The notes under the pieces were generated by a model. It was not told where the DNA came from and did no database searches. It was given only the letters and a program-made list of their open reading frames with translations. DNA of 64,000 bases from Longispora fulva (lineage in GTDB: Bacteria; Actinomycetota; Actinomycetes; Mycobacteriales; Micromonosporaceae), in NCBI RefSeq assembly GCF_015751905.1, contig NZ_JADOUF010000001.1, positions 2,356,001-2,420,000 of the forward strand. Direction: 5' to 3'. The position numbers and the translations under genes are program-made. The stretch's first letter is position 1, and the number at the start of each line of letters is the position of its first letter. Below, one piece after another: positions 24,405-33,014 of the stretch.

Positions 24405-25472
24405 TCACCACCATGCCGTCTTTTCGTGAAACTCTGGCGGCTCGATTATCAGGAAATTGTGGTATGCGGTCAACGTGAACTGATCCCAGTGTTGGAAGAA
24501 GGGATAGTCCCGTGATGAGGGTGCCTTCTCCGCAACTTTACTGCGGTCCCGCACCCATCCACCATCTCTGGCCGCCAGCTGACGCAGAGCATGGAGATCA
24601 TGAATGAAGGCGAGCGGTGCGCGGTAGTGGCTAGCGGCTGCTATGAACCGGCTTAGCGCGACCACATCCGAACCTGAGGGCCAAGGCGCGGTGTAGTCCG
24701 GCAGGTCCATTTCGAACGGTGCCGGCAGAGTGATCCGCTCCGCGGCTTTGGCTCTCAGGCTGGGCGTTGCGTGGTCTGGCCACACTTCGGCGCCATTAAG
24801 CCGTTGGTCGGCAGCAACCCAGCGCTCGCCGAGAGGCGTCAGGCAGACCCTGTGCGGGCCTGCTGCGACGAGGTTCCAGACCATCGCCGCGGACCACGCC
24901 CCAGCAGCCCGGGGGTGCGTGAGGATGCGCTGGATCTCTGTTGCCGGCTGGCTCCCCCAGAGCCAATACAGCAGGCGCCGCAGACGCTCGGCGGCGCCAG
25001 TATGCGGACATGCGACACCTCCGCAAATATAGGCGCGCATGGATGAAAAGTACGCCCGAATTGTTTCAGTCGCAGTGTGACCTCGGGGTTTACCGCTACT
25101 GCTCCACAACTCGAACTTCGACGCATATTCGGTGTCGTTAAACCATTTCACCACCAGCATGTCCTGCTCAAGAGCAGTCGACGAGTGCGTCTTAGATGTA
25201 TCTACCCAGTACATCGTCGAACTGCCATCGGAATGAAAGGCTTGCCGCGCTTCTCTGTCATGCACGACAAGAGATTGATCGTATTCTCGGGCTGTTGCCA
25301 CTTGAAGGTGCTCAACCCTAGCCGTCGCGTCGAATCCGCCGCCGGGCATCCATAAATCGTGAGCAGTTACGACGGCCCTTTCTCGCACTCGATCCGGAGC
25401 ACGATTGCGATCATGGGCACTGTGATAGGCGCACCACAGTAGTGACGCAGGCAAGCGGTCTGCATAGGACAT
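24405..25472 (-). CDS. orphan protein of unknown function with atypical base composition
   Basis: 355 residues; GGGAG sits six bases before the ATG at 25472, so translation is credible. I recognise no family. There is no signal peptide or membrane helix. It is rich in Trp, His and aromatic residues, with Cys in I-C-G-G-V-A-C-P-H-T-G, which could be a metal site, and a central helical segment R-L-R-R-L-L-Y-W-L-W-G. The C-terminal third (S-S-R-D-Y-P-F-F-Q-H-W-D-Q-F) looks structured. Codon third positions are clearly less GC-rich than in neighbouring genes, which suggests recent transfer. It sits immediately beside the secretion island, so a mobile defence or toxin role is possible but not supported by any motif. 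Confidence 0.6.
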   Translation of the reverse strand: MSYADRLPASLLWCAYHSAHDRNRAPDRVRERAVVTAHDLWMPGGGFDATARVEHLQVATAREYDQSLVVHDREARQAFHSDGSSTMYWVDTSKTHSSTALEQDMLVVKWFNDTEYASKFELWSSSGKPRGHTATETIRAYFSSMRAYICGGVACPHTGAAERLRRLLYWLWGSQPATEIQRILTHPRAAGAWSAAMVWNLVAAGPHRVCLTPLGERWVAADQRLNGAEVWPDHATPSLRAKAAERITLPAPFEMDLPDYTAPWPSGSDVVALSRFIAAASHYRAPLAFIHDLHALRQLAARDGGWVRDRSKVAEKAPSSRDYPFFQHWDQFTLTAYHNFLIIEPPEFHEKTAWW

Positions 25473-25676
25473 GTCAATCTCCCGGGACTACCTCATCGTC
25501 GCCGTGCTTTTGCAACGCGGCATTGCGCTCATTCGACAAACACTGGCGTCGACCCGAGAAGGTCGCGGCGCGTGATGGCCGCGTGGCTCCGCAATCACCA
25601 CGCGCCAAGTCAGTGATCATGGCCCGCAGACGCATTGAGCGGCACGGCGACGAGTGCCTCGGCCTCGTTCACGTCA

Positions 25677-27542
25677 TCAGTCGGGGTTGTGCGGTTCGAC
25701 CACCCGGTACTGCAGGGCAATGGTCCACGGCTCCCCCTGCCTCTGCTCGAGCGGGGAGCCCTCGTTGCTGGACTCGCCGCGTAGGAACAGGCACATCGTC
25801 GAGCGCACGTTGCAGATCATTCCGTAGTTCCAGCCGTTGTTGTTCGTCTGGGCGTACCAGGTCCACAGCTGGCTGCCGCCGGAGTCCCTGCACGGCATCT
25901 GGACGATGTCGGCCCCCGCCGACGTGCTACCGCCGGCGACGTCGAGGCATTTTCCGCTCGCGTAGTTCACGATCTTGTAGCTGTTGCCGCGGTAGCCGCC
26001 GGCCCAGCCCCAGAGGGTCGTGCTGGTTTGCTTACAGCGGTTGTCCCAGCTGACCCAGTACTGCACGACGGCTGCGCCGTCCGCCTGGCTGCCGCCCTGT
26101 ACTCCGATGCAGCGACCGCTCAGCGAGCTGCCGATCTGCCCGTAGGACGCGGGGTTGGGTTGGGCCTCGGCGGGCGGAGGCGGCGGGGGCGGCGGTGCGG
26201 TGGTCGGCGCGACTGTCGGCGACGGCGTTGGTGGGCGCGTGGCCGGCGCTGGGAGGACCGTGACGGCCGGGGTGGGTACGGGGCGCGGCGGGGTGGTCTT
26301 CGGCGGCGGCGGAATGCTCGCCGGAAGCGAGGCCGGCGGGGCGGAGGGCTTCGGTGCCGGCTTCGGCGAAGGGCTCTGGCTGGGCGATGGGGCTGGCTTC
26401 TGCGCCGGGTCGCGGACCGGGGTGTTCGGGTCGTGGATGCGGATCGGCCTGGCGGCCCCAGTCTCGTCGATCACGATGCCGGTGTCGGCGTTACTGGTGT
26501 AGATGAACAGTTTGCCGTCGTCGAGGACCAGCATGGGTTCCCCGCCGTCGGGCAGTTCGATGTCGGTGCCGCCGCGCCGACCGTCCTGGTCCAGGACCAC
26601 CACTTTGTGGCTGTCGAGGCAGGGAACGTAGACCTGGCCCCGGAACACGGCGGGTTTCACCGGCCGTTGGCAGTCGACCTGGCGCATGTCCACGGTGAGC
26701 ACGGTGTCCGGCCGGGCCAGCACCACGGTGGAGGCCGAGGTGGCCGCTGCCGGCACGAGGTCTGCGGGGCTGGTGTCGGCGGCCTGGATCGGGCCGCGCA
26801 GCGCCGGGGTGCTCAGCCGGACCCCGTCCGCGCCGCCCACGCTGGTCACAGAGCCGGCCTCGGGGCTGAATACCGTCACGCCGGTTTGGTGGGCGACCAG
26901 CACCGTGGCGGGTCCGGCGCCGGTGATGGTGGCCGGGTCGGCGGGACGCTCCTCGACCTTGCCGCTGTCGTTCCAGCGCAGGGAAAAGAGCCGACCCGCC
27001 CGGTTGAGTGCCCAGATCTGCCCGTCGCCGTCGACGGCGGCATCCGACAGGCTGCCGCCCGGGGCCGCCCAGGGCGTGCCGAGGGTCGCGGACGTGCGCG
27101 GGTCGACCCGGTAGATGTTTCCCTGTTCCAGGTCCGCGAGGTACACCCGGCTGGCGGACAGCAGGGTCTTCACGGCCCTGCTGTGCGTACGCTGCCCGCT
27201 GAGCCGCAGGGTGCTCAGGTCGATGAAACTCACCTCGCCGGTGCTGCCGTCGGTGACGACCAGCTGCTCGCCGCGCTGGGCGACGCGCAGGTCGGCGCCG
27301 GGCTTGCCTACGGTGATCGCCACCTCTGGTTGCCCGGTGTTCGGGTTGACCTGGACCACCTGGCCACGTTTGCCGTCACCCAACCAGGTCAGCCCGTCGG
27401 GCATGTCCAGGTCGACCTTGGCCGCGCCGTAGCCGAAAGCGACACTGAGCACCAGTGCGCTGAGCACCACGGCGGCCAGGGTGCCGGTGGCGGTGCGGCG
27501 GGACCACATGCGCCCGGCCCGGTGGCGCAGCCAGCCACTCAT
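25677..27542 (-). CDS. membrane-anchored beta-propeller protein with Pro-rich stalk and ricin-type lectin domain
   Basis: 621 residues. A helix at about residues 20-42 (A-A-V-V-L-S-A-L-V-L-S-V-A-F-G-Y-G) anchors the protein. Residues 50-390 form repeated V-x-x-L/V ... D-x-x strands of an NHL/YVTN-like propeller. Residues about 395-480 are a Pro/Ser/Thr stalk that includes a run of ten Pro. Residues about 490-621 are a ricin B-like domain (G-R-C-I-G-V-Q-G-G, G-K-C-L-D-V-A-G-G, Q-L-W-T-W). The ATG overlaps the TGA of the FtsK/EccC gene (ATGA), so the two are coupled. It probably stands outside the membrane as a sugar-binding accessory of the secretion machine. Confidence 0.85.
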   Translation of the reverse strand: MSGWLRHRAGRMWSRRTATGTLAAVVLSALVLSVAFGYGAAKVDLDMPDGLTWLGDGKRGQVVQVNPNTGQPEVAITVGKPGADLRVAQRGEQLVVTDGSTGEVSFIDLSTLRLSGQRTHSRAVKTLLSASRVYLADLEQGNIYRVDPRTSATLGTPWAAPGGSLSDAAVDGDGQIWALNRAGRLFSLRWNDSGKVEERPADPATITGAGPATVLVAHQTGVTVFSPEAGSVTSVGGADGVRLSTPALRGPIQAADTSPADLVPAAATSASTVVLARPDTVLTVDMRQVDCQRPVKPAVFRGQVYVPCLDSHKVVVLDQDGRRGGTDIELPDGGEPMLVLDDGKLFIYTSNADTGIVIDETGAARPIRIHDPNTPVRDPAQKPAPSPSQSPSPKPAPKPSAPPASLPASIPPPPKTTPPRPVPTPAVTVLPAPATRPPTPSPTVAPTTAPPPPPPPPAEAQPNPASYGQIGSSLSGRCIGVQGGSQADGAAVVQYWVSWDNRCKQTSTTLWGWAGGYRGNSYKIVNYASGKCLDVAGGSTSAGADIVQMPCRDSGGSQLWTWYAQTNNNGWNYGMICNVRSTMCLFLRGESSNEGSPLEQRQGEPWTIALQYRVVEPHNPD

Positions 27543-30500
27543 CGGATCTGCTCCTCTTCGGGCTCGGCGGTGACGAAGTGGACGATGCGGGTCGCGCCCT
27601 GGGTGCAGAGCACGCCTCGTCCGGGGCCGGCCAGGGACTCGATTCCCCCGCCGTAGGGAATGGCGAAGCCGAGCGTGCCGTCGTCTGCCAGTTCGGGTTG
27701 CAGCAACACCCGAGTCCGGTTCTCCAGCGCGATGGTCACCAGGTCTCCCGGGAGGATGCGGGCGTGGTCGAAGTCTGCGGCGACGACCGTCGCGAGCCCT
27801 GGCGTCGTCCGGACAAGCTCCAGCAACTGGGACAGGCCATCTCCGGACACAGTCTCCCATTGATGGGCGTCGTCCACCAAAAGCAGAGACCAGCCGCCAG
27901 GATCGGCCGGGGTCAGGCTGGCCGGGACCGCGTCGCCTGGGCGGAGGTACACCACGTGCTCTGGCGGGTTCGGCGCGCGGCGCGCCTGGGCGGCGATGCC
28001 GGCCAGCACGCTGGACCGGCCGCTGCCCTTGCGCCCGGCGACCAGCAGCGTTGTGCCGCGTAGCGGTGTGCCGACCGGTTCGACCTGGTCGGCGTCGAGT
28101 CCGATCAGGATCTCCCAGTCGGTCGGCGCGGGCAGGCTGTCGGGGTGCACCCTGTTCGGCAACGGCGGAATCGCCATCGGTCTGTTTGCGGGATCGATCG
28201 GGGCGGCGGGCGTGGCCGGGTCCGACACCGCGAGTTGGAACTCCAGCCCGCCGTACACGCCGCGCCCGGGCGGGCCGTCCTGGTGGAGGACTCCGGTGGG
28301 CACGCCGAGCATGGTGTAGTCGTCGTCACTGGTCATGCGCAACACGAGCCGCTGGCCGAAGGCCGCCTGGACGGCCACGTCCAACGCTGCCCGGCTCGGG
28401 GTGGTGGCCGTGACGTGCACTCCGGCCCGCCGGCCCTCTTGGAGCACCGTGACCAGCAGTTCGGCGTGCTCGCGGAGGATCTGGCTTCCCGCCAGCTCCC
28501 CCAGCAGCGCCGGGAGGTTGTCCACCAGCAGGTGCACGCGGGCCGGGCGGACACCGCTGGGCAGTTGGCCCACCTCGGCGACGTCGTACTCGGCGAGCAG
28601 TCGGTTGCGGCTGCGAACCGTGCCCTCGAGCCGGCGCAACAGCCGCAGCACCCGCGCCGTCTCGGCCTGGCCGATCACGGCGCCGACGCCCGGCCGGTCC
28701 GCGAGGCCGGACAAGCCGCCGCCTGCGTAGTCCAGGCAGTACATCTGGACCGGGCGCCCGGCGGGGTGCAGCGCCCCGGCCGCGGCCAGGGTGCGTAGCA
28801 GCTCGGTCTTGCCGGCGCGGGAGGCGCCGTAGGCCAGGACATGACCGAGTGCCGGGTAGTTCAACAGGAGGGGACGCTGCTCACGGCGGCGGGGGTCATC
28901 GAGCAGGCCGACCGCAACGGTGCCCTCCGTCCCGCCGTGCAGCCTGCCGAGCGGCTGGATGTCCGCCAGCGGGGGCAGCCAGGGGGCGGTGACCTCGCGC
29001 TGACGCCCGCCTGCCAGTTCGGCGGCGAAGGCGGTGTTGACAGTGGTGACGAGGCGGGCCAGGTCGGTGCGGTCGTGTGAGCGGTGGTGGCTGTGGCCGT
29101 GGGCGTTGTCCGAGGCGGTGAAGGCTCGTACCTCGACCAGACGCTGCTCCGGCACCAGCTCCTCGCGGGCGCCCACCCAGGCGACCTGCAGCGGTTCGGC
29201 CTTGCGTCGCCCGACCCGGCGGACCAGCGCCCGGCCCGGGGTGGCCCGGTTGATCTCTGCGGCGTCCGCGCAGTCGAGCACGTCGTGGGAGTCCTCAGCG
29301 GAGGCGACCCGCAGGGCGATGCGCAGGTCGGTGTTCGCCCGGATGTTGGCGGTCACCACCCCGGCCGGACGCTGGGTGGCCAGAAACAGGTGCAGGCCCA
29401 GGGAGCGGCCGCGCTGGGCGATGTTGACCATGCCCTCGACGAACTCCGGCACCTCGGTCGCCAGTGCCGCGAACTCGTCGACGCAGATCAGCAGACTGGG
29501 CGGCGCGGCGGACGGGTGTTCGGCCTCCATCTGGACGAGGTCCTTGACCCTGTACGCGTTGAGGAGCTCTTCGCGGGCGGTGATCTCCGCGCCGAGGGCG
29601 ACCAGCGCGCGGCGGACGTCGGCCGGCTTGAGGTCGGTGATGCACCCGATGGTGTGCGGCAGGTTCTCCAGTTCACGGAACGCCGCCCCGCCCTTGTAGT
29701 CCACCAGCAGGAACGTGATCCGGCTCGGCGGATTGTTCAGGGCCAACGACAACAACATGGTCTGCAGGAACTCGCTCTTCCCCGAGCCGGTCGTGCCGGC
29801 CAGCAGCGCGTGCGGCCCGTCCTCGCGCAGGTCGACGGTCGCCACCCCGGACACGCCCAGGCCGAGTTGGGCCCGCAGCCCCCGGCTGCCCGCCCACCGC
29901 TCCACGACCACCTCAGGATTGTCGGGGTCTGCGAAGTCGCCGGGCAGGTCGGGCAGCCGCACCTGGGCGGGCAGGTCGGTGTCGGCGGAGCGGGCCGCGA
30001 CCTCGTCGACGTAGGGGTGCATCGCCCGCGCCAGCGACCAGGCGTCGATCAGGTCCATGCCGTCGGCCGCACGCAGCGGCGTCACGCCTCCTCTGTCGCG
30101 GAACGCCAGGCACGCCGACTCCCCCGCCGGGGCCTGCGTTCCGGTCAGGTTCAGCACGGCCGAGGTGCTGGCCGGCACGGTGTGCGCCGACGCGCCCAGC
30201 CACACGAGGCGCAGCCCCGCCGCTCCGGCAACCGCTTCGACCCGGCGGCGGGACAGTCCGGCCGCCTCGTCCACCAGGCACACGGTGACCCCTGGTCCAG
30301 TGGCGGCGGCCAGTTCCTCCAGGAGCAGGTGACCGTCCGCCGCGCCCACGGCCACCGGCGCGCGTCCGCCTGGCCGGCGGGAGACGTGCGGCAGCCACCG
30401 TAGCCAGGTCTCGTGCCCGGCCCTGCCTGCCGACAGCACGGCGGCGATCGACAGGTCCACCGGCGAGTGGTCGGCGCACAACCGCGCCACCAGAGCTCGG

Positions 30501-31729
30501 GCGGCGGCGTCGACCACCTCAGTGGGACCGGTGATGGCGGTGACGGGCGCGTCTGCCAGCCGCCAGGGCACGGCGGTGTCGTCGAGCACGCGTCGGCGGT
30601 CCAGTTCGCCGACCGCCCAGGATGTGGCCGCCCGGTCGCCGCCGTCGTCCAGGGTCCCGGTGGCCAACGCGGGCACGGATCCACGGCCGACCCTGATGGT
30701 CAGGAAGTCCTCGGTGTCTGGGCGGCGGCCCCACAGCGCGGGTTCGCGACCCAGGACCCGGGGCCGCAAGCCGGCGAGGTCGGGGTGGTCGGCCTTCGCG
30801 CGGTCGCGTTGTGCGCGAGCCTTCTCGTCGAGGCCGGCGAGCAGCGTGTCGAGGTCCGCGCGCCACCGGGCCAGCTCGGTGCGGAACTCCTTGTCGACCC
30901 GGCGGACCTGCAGCCAGTGGTCAAGCAGCATCAGGGCCGGCCAGCCGAGAATCATGGCGAACCCTGCGATGTTCCACCCGGCCCCGAACAGGCCGACGCC
31001 AGTCACGAGGGGCAGCAGCAGCATGGCCCACGGCAGGTGCGGCCTCTGTGCCCGCACCGGCGGGGCGGGCACGGCGGTCACACTGACCTCAACCGGCTCG
31101 CCGAACAGCGGCGGGCGCAGCACCCCGTGCTCCCGGGACCCGTCGCCGGTGTCCTCGAGCATCGCGACCGCGAACAGGGTCCCGCCCACCGTCACCTGCT
31201 GGTCGGCGGCGACGGGCGTCCGCCCGGTCACCGGCGCCCCTCCGACCAGGACGCCGCTGGAGGACCCGTCGTCCACCAGCACGGGCTGGCGGCCGTCGAG
31301 AAGAATCCGGCAATGCAGGCGAGACGTCAGAGGGTCGGTGAGCCGGACGGTGCAGCCATGTCCCCGGCCCACGGTCGCCGCGTCCCCGGTCAGCGTCACG
31401 GCGTGTCCGATGTCCGGCCCCGCCAGCACCCGCAGGACGGCCCGGGCGCGCTGCGGCCCGCCCCCCGCCAGGGCCCAGGAGGCGGGCTGCGGGGTGACAC
31501 CGAGCAGGTCGCCGTTGCGCAGGCCGCACTCGGCGAGCGGCTGACCGGCCCACCAGAGCGTGTCAGCCGTCACCGGCACCAGGTACGCGAACGACTGCCC
31601 GGCCCCGCGCAGGTGCTCGGCCAGCGCCTCGGCAAGGTCACGCACGGTGGCACCGGGCTGGGCCCGCACCACCACATCCACCGGCACCAGGCCGCTGTCG
31701 CGTGGCGGTTGAATGCTCAATGTCAACAT
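27539..31729 (-). CDS. type VII secretion FtsK/SpoIIIE ATPase, EccC/EssC-like with ubiquitin-like and FHA N-terminal domains
   Basis: 1396 residues. Residues 1-80 resemble a YukD-type ubiquitin-like domain. Residues about 95-195 are an FHA domain (V-G-R-G-H-G-C, S-R-L-H-C-R-I, D-D-G-S-S-S-G). Two membrane helices follow near residues 230-275. Three ATPase domains come next: GTTGSGKS at about residue 643 with Walker B ICVDEF, GASRAGKT at about 968, and a degenerate GRKGSGRS at about 1230. This is the motor that drives WXG100 substrates through the membrane. The FHA domain, more typical of the Firmicutes EssC, fits phosphorylation by the kinase encoded nearby. Coupled downstream to the propeller gene. 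Confidence 0.9.
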   Translation of the reverse strand: MLTLSIQPPRDSGLVPVDVVVRAQPGATVRDLAEALAEHLRGAGQSFAYLVPVTADTLWWAGQPLAECGLRNGDLLGVTPQPASWALAGGGPQRARAVLRVLAGPDIGHAVTLTGDAATVGRGHGCTVRLTDPLTSRLHCRILLDGRQPVLVDDGSSSGVLVGGAPVTGRTPVAADQQVTVGGTLFAVAMLEDTGDGSREHGVLRPPLFGEPVEVSVTAVPAPPVRAQRPHLPWAMLLLPLVTGVGLFGAGWNIAGFAMILGWPALMLLDHWLQVRRVDKEFRTELARWRADLDTLLAGLDEKARAQRDRAKADHPDLAGLRPRVLGREPALWGRRPDTEDFLTIRVGRGSVPALATGTLDDGGDRAATSWAVGELDRRRVLDDTAVPWRLADAPVTAITGPTEVVDAAARALVARLCADHSPVDLSIAAVLSAGRAGHETWLRWLPHVSRRPGGRAPVAVGAADGHLLLEELAAATGPGVTVCLVDEAAGLSRRRVEAVAGAAGLRLVWLGASAHTVPASTSAVLNLTGTQAPAGESACLAFRDRGGVTPLRAADGMDLIDAWSLARAMHPYVDEVAARSADTDLPAQVRLPDLPGDFADPDNPEVVVERWAGSRGLRAQLGLGVSGVATVDLREDGPHALLAGTTGSGKSEFLQTMLLSLALNNPPSRITFLLVDYKGGAAFRELENLPHTIGCITDLKPADVRRALVALGAEITAREELLNAYRVKDLVQMEAEHPSAAPPSLLICVDEFAALATEVPEFVEGMVNIAQRGRSLGLHLFLATQRPAGVVTANIRANTDLRIALRVASAEDSHDVLDCADAAEINRATPGRALVRRVGRRKAEPLQVAWVGAREELVPEQRLVEVRAFTASDNAHGHSHHRSHDRTDLARLVTTVNTAFAAELAGGRQREVTAPWLPPLADIQPLGRLHGGTEGTVAVGLLDDPRRREQRPLLLNYPALGHVLAYGASRAGKTELLRTLAAAGALHPAGRPVQMYCLDYAGGGLSGLADRPGVGAVIGQAETARVLRLLRRLEGTVRSRNRLLAEYDVAEVGQLPSGVRPARVHLLVDNLPALLGELAGSQILREHAELLVTVLQEGRRAGVHVTATTPSRAALDVAVQAAFGQRLVLRMTSDDDYTMLGVPTGVLHQDGPPGRGVYGGLEFQLAVSDPATPAAPIDPANRPMAIPPLPNRVHPDSLPAPTDWEILIGLDADQVEPVGTPLRGTTLLVAGRKGSGRSSVLAGIAAQARRAPNPPEHVVYLRPGDAVPASLTPADPGGWSLLLVDDAHQWETVSGDGLSQLLELVRTTPGLATVVAADFDHARILPGDLVTIALENRTRVLLQPELADDGTLGFAIPYGGGIESLAGPGRGVLCTQGATRIVHFVTAEPEEEQIR

Positions 31730-31754
31730 GCCGTCGCCTTCCGGGTGATGGGGG

Positions 31755-31777
31755 GCCGGCGGGCCGATCCCGCCGGC
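31755..31777 (-). terminator. intra-operon hairpin between the WXG100 and EccC-like genes
   Basis: GCCGGCGGG and CCCGCCGGC form a 9-bp perfect stem with a 5-base loop in the 55-bp gap after the WXG100 stop. On the minus-strand mRNA it would act as a partial terminator or a 3' stabiliser, giving more of the small substrate than of the large ATPase. Confidence 0.6.
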
Positions 31778-31784
31778 GGGGCCG

Positions 31785-32048
31785 CTACTTGGAGGTGTTG
31801 ACCTGCTCGTCGGCTTCCTTGTTCAGCTTCGCGCCGTTGGAGGTCAGCACCTCAGCGACCTTCTTCACCGCCGGCACGCAGTTGGACTTCCACTCCTGCT
31901 TGAAGCGCTCCGCGTCGGGCCCCTTCCAGTTGACGCCATCGACGGCGCTGGTCAGCTGCGCGACGGCCTGGTTGATCGTCTCCGCAGTCTTCGACATCTT
32001 CGCCGCGAGGGCTTTGGCGGACTCCGGGTCCATTCCGATAAACGGCAT
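31785..32048 (-). CDS. WXG100 family (ESAT-6-like) type VII secretion substrate
   Basis: 87 residues, two helices around the W-x-G turn (N-W-K-G-P-D-A at about residues 40-46), the defining WXG100 layout. It opens M-P-F-I-G-M-D-P-E-S-A. GGAGG stands six bases before the ATG at 32048. These proteins dimerise and are exported by the FtsK-like ATPase, encoded directly downstream. The opening M-D-P-E-S-A is echoed by the larger WXG100 protein at the other end of the island (M-D-P-D-S-A), so both probably use the same machine. Confidence 0.9.
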   Translation of the reverse strand: MPFIGMDPESAKALAAKMSKTAETINQAVAQLTSAVDGVNWKGPDAERFKQEWKSNCVPAVKKVAEVLTSNGAKLNKEADEQVNTSK

Positions 32049-32141
32049 GACAAACCTCCATAGCAGATGGTTCAAGGTGGATTGTGTCCTTGAGTGAGGA
32101 CCTGCACCCATGCTATGGACGGCTCGAACCGGCCGGCAACT

Positions 32142-32151
32142 GGAACGTTCC
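32142..32151. promoter_or_regulatory. palindrome GGAACGTTCC upstream of the WXG100 gene
   Basis: A perfect 10-bp palindrome about 94 bp upstream of the WXG100 start, just after the FHA-like gene. The same palindrome, in a partly matching context (C-A-A-pyrimidine-pyrimidine before it), occurs at 40192-40201 upstream of the second WXG100-domain gene. It may be a shared regulator site. Confidence 0.4.
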
Positions 32152-32154
32152 GGA

Positions 32155-32976
32155 TCAGCCCCGCCGCTGGCGCGCCGCGCGCTCCACGCTCTCCAGTTGC
32201 TCGGCCGTCACCAGGCCGACCTCGGCGGCCCGGCGGCCGACGGCGTACCGGGCGTTTTCCACCCGGCGCCCGTCGACGGGCCGGAACGGAAGACCACCAG
32301 CCCCGAATGCCAGCGCGCAGATCTGTTGGATCGCGTCGTGTACCCGCCGCGGTTCCGTCAGGCGGCCGGTCTCGCCCCGCCAGGTGAGGATCCGTTCCGA
32401 GATCTCGCGGTTGGTGGGCGGGCGGGGATAGTCGTCGTCGCCGGACAGCCACGGCTCGGCGAGAGCCAGGGCCACGAACCACATGTCGGTGTCCGGCTCC
32501 AGGCCGGGCAGCGGGGCGGTGGTCGCCCGCCGCCAGGACGGCTCAATGCCCGCCGGTCGGGTGTACGGGAAGCTGGCGTCATCGCGGTCGGCCCGCACCT
32601 CGATGGTGACCGTGAGGTCGGTGTGGCCGACCGGCTCCTCCCTGCCGCGCAGCACGAGCAGCTGGTTGTCTCCCTCATCGAGCATCGCGGTCATGCCCGC
32701 GCCGAGCATGCCCCGGCGGGCGCCGCCCGGCGCGTCGAACAGGCTGGACAACTGCGCACCGGGTTTGCCCTGCCAGCGCACCCGGACGCTGTCGTCGCCG
32801 ACCACGCATTCGCCGAGCAGCCGGGAGACGTTCGTCCCGGCCTTCGGCAGTGCCAACAGGCTGCACGTCAGATCGTCGCCAGCGGGTGCCCCGGTGGGTA
32901 GCCGGCCGAACAGCAGGGTCTCACCAGCGCCCAGCACCAGCGGCGCGGCTCCGGCCACCCGCACGGTCACTCGCAT
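32155..32976 (-). CDS. FHA-like domain protein of the secretion island
   Basis: 273 residues from the ATG at 32976 (GGGAGG nine bases upstream; an ATG at 32985 directly abuts that signal). The N-terminal 100 residues form beta strands in the FHA order (L-V-L-G-A-G-E-T-L-L-F-G-R, V-S-R-L-L-G-E-C-V-V-G). The Ser-x-x-His motif is not clear, so phosphothreonine binding is uncertain. The C-terminal half is helical, with P-P-T-N-R-E-I-S-E-R-I-L resembling winged-helix segments seen in FHA proteins of kinase/FtsK islands. It is divergent from the Ser/Thr kinase gene, a likely partner. Confidence 0.65.
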   Translation of the reverse strand: MRVTVRVAGAAPLVLGAGETLLFGRLPTGAPAGDDLTCSLLALPKAGTNVSRLLGECVVGDDSVRVRWQGKPGAQLSSLFDAPGGARRGMLGAGMTAMLDEGDNQLLVLRGREEPVGHTDLTVTIEVRADRDDASFPYTRPAGIEPSWRRATTAPLPGLEPDTDMWFVALALAEPWLSGDDDYPRPPTNREISERILTWRGETGRLTEPRRVHDAIQQICALAFGAGGLPFRPVDGRRVENARYAVGRRAAEVGLVTAEQLESVERAARQRRG

Positions 32977-33014
32977 GTGTGGCATCCTCCCGATAGCCTG
33001 TCGCAGGAAACTAT

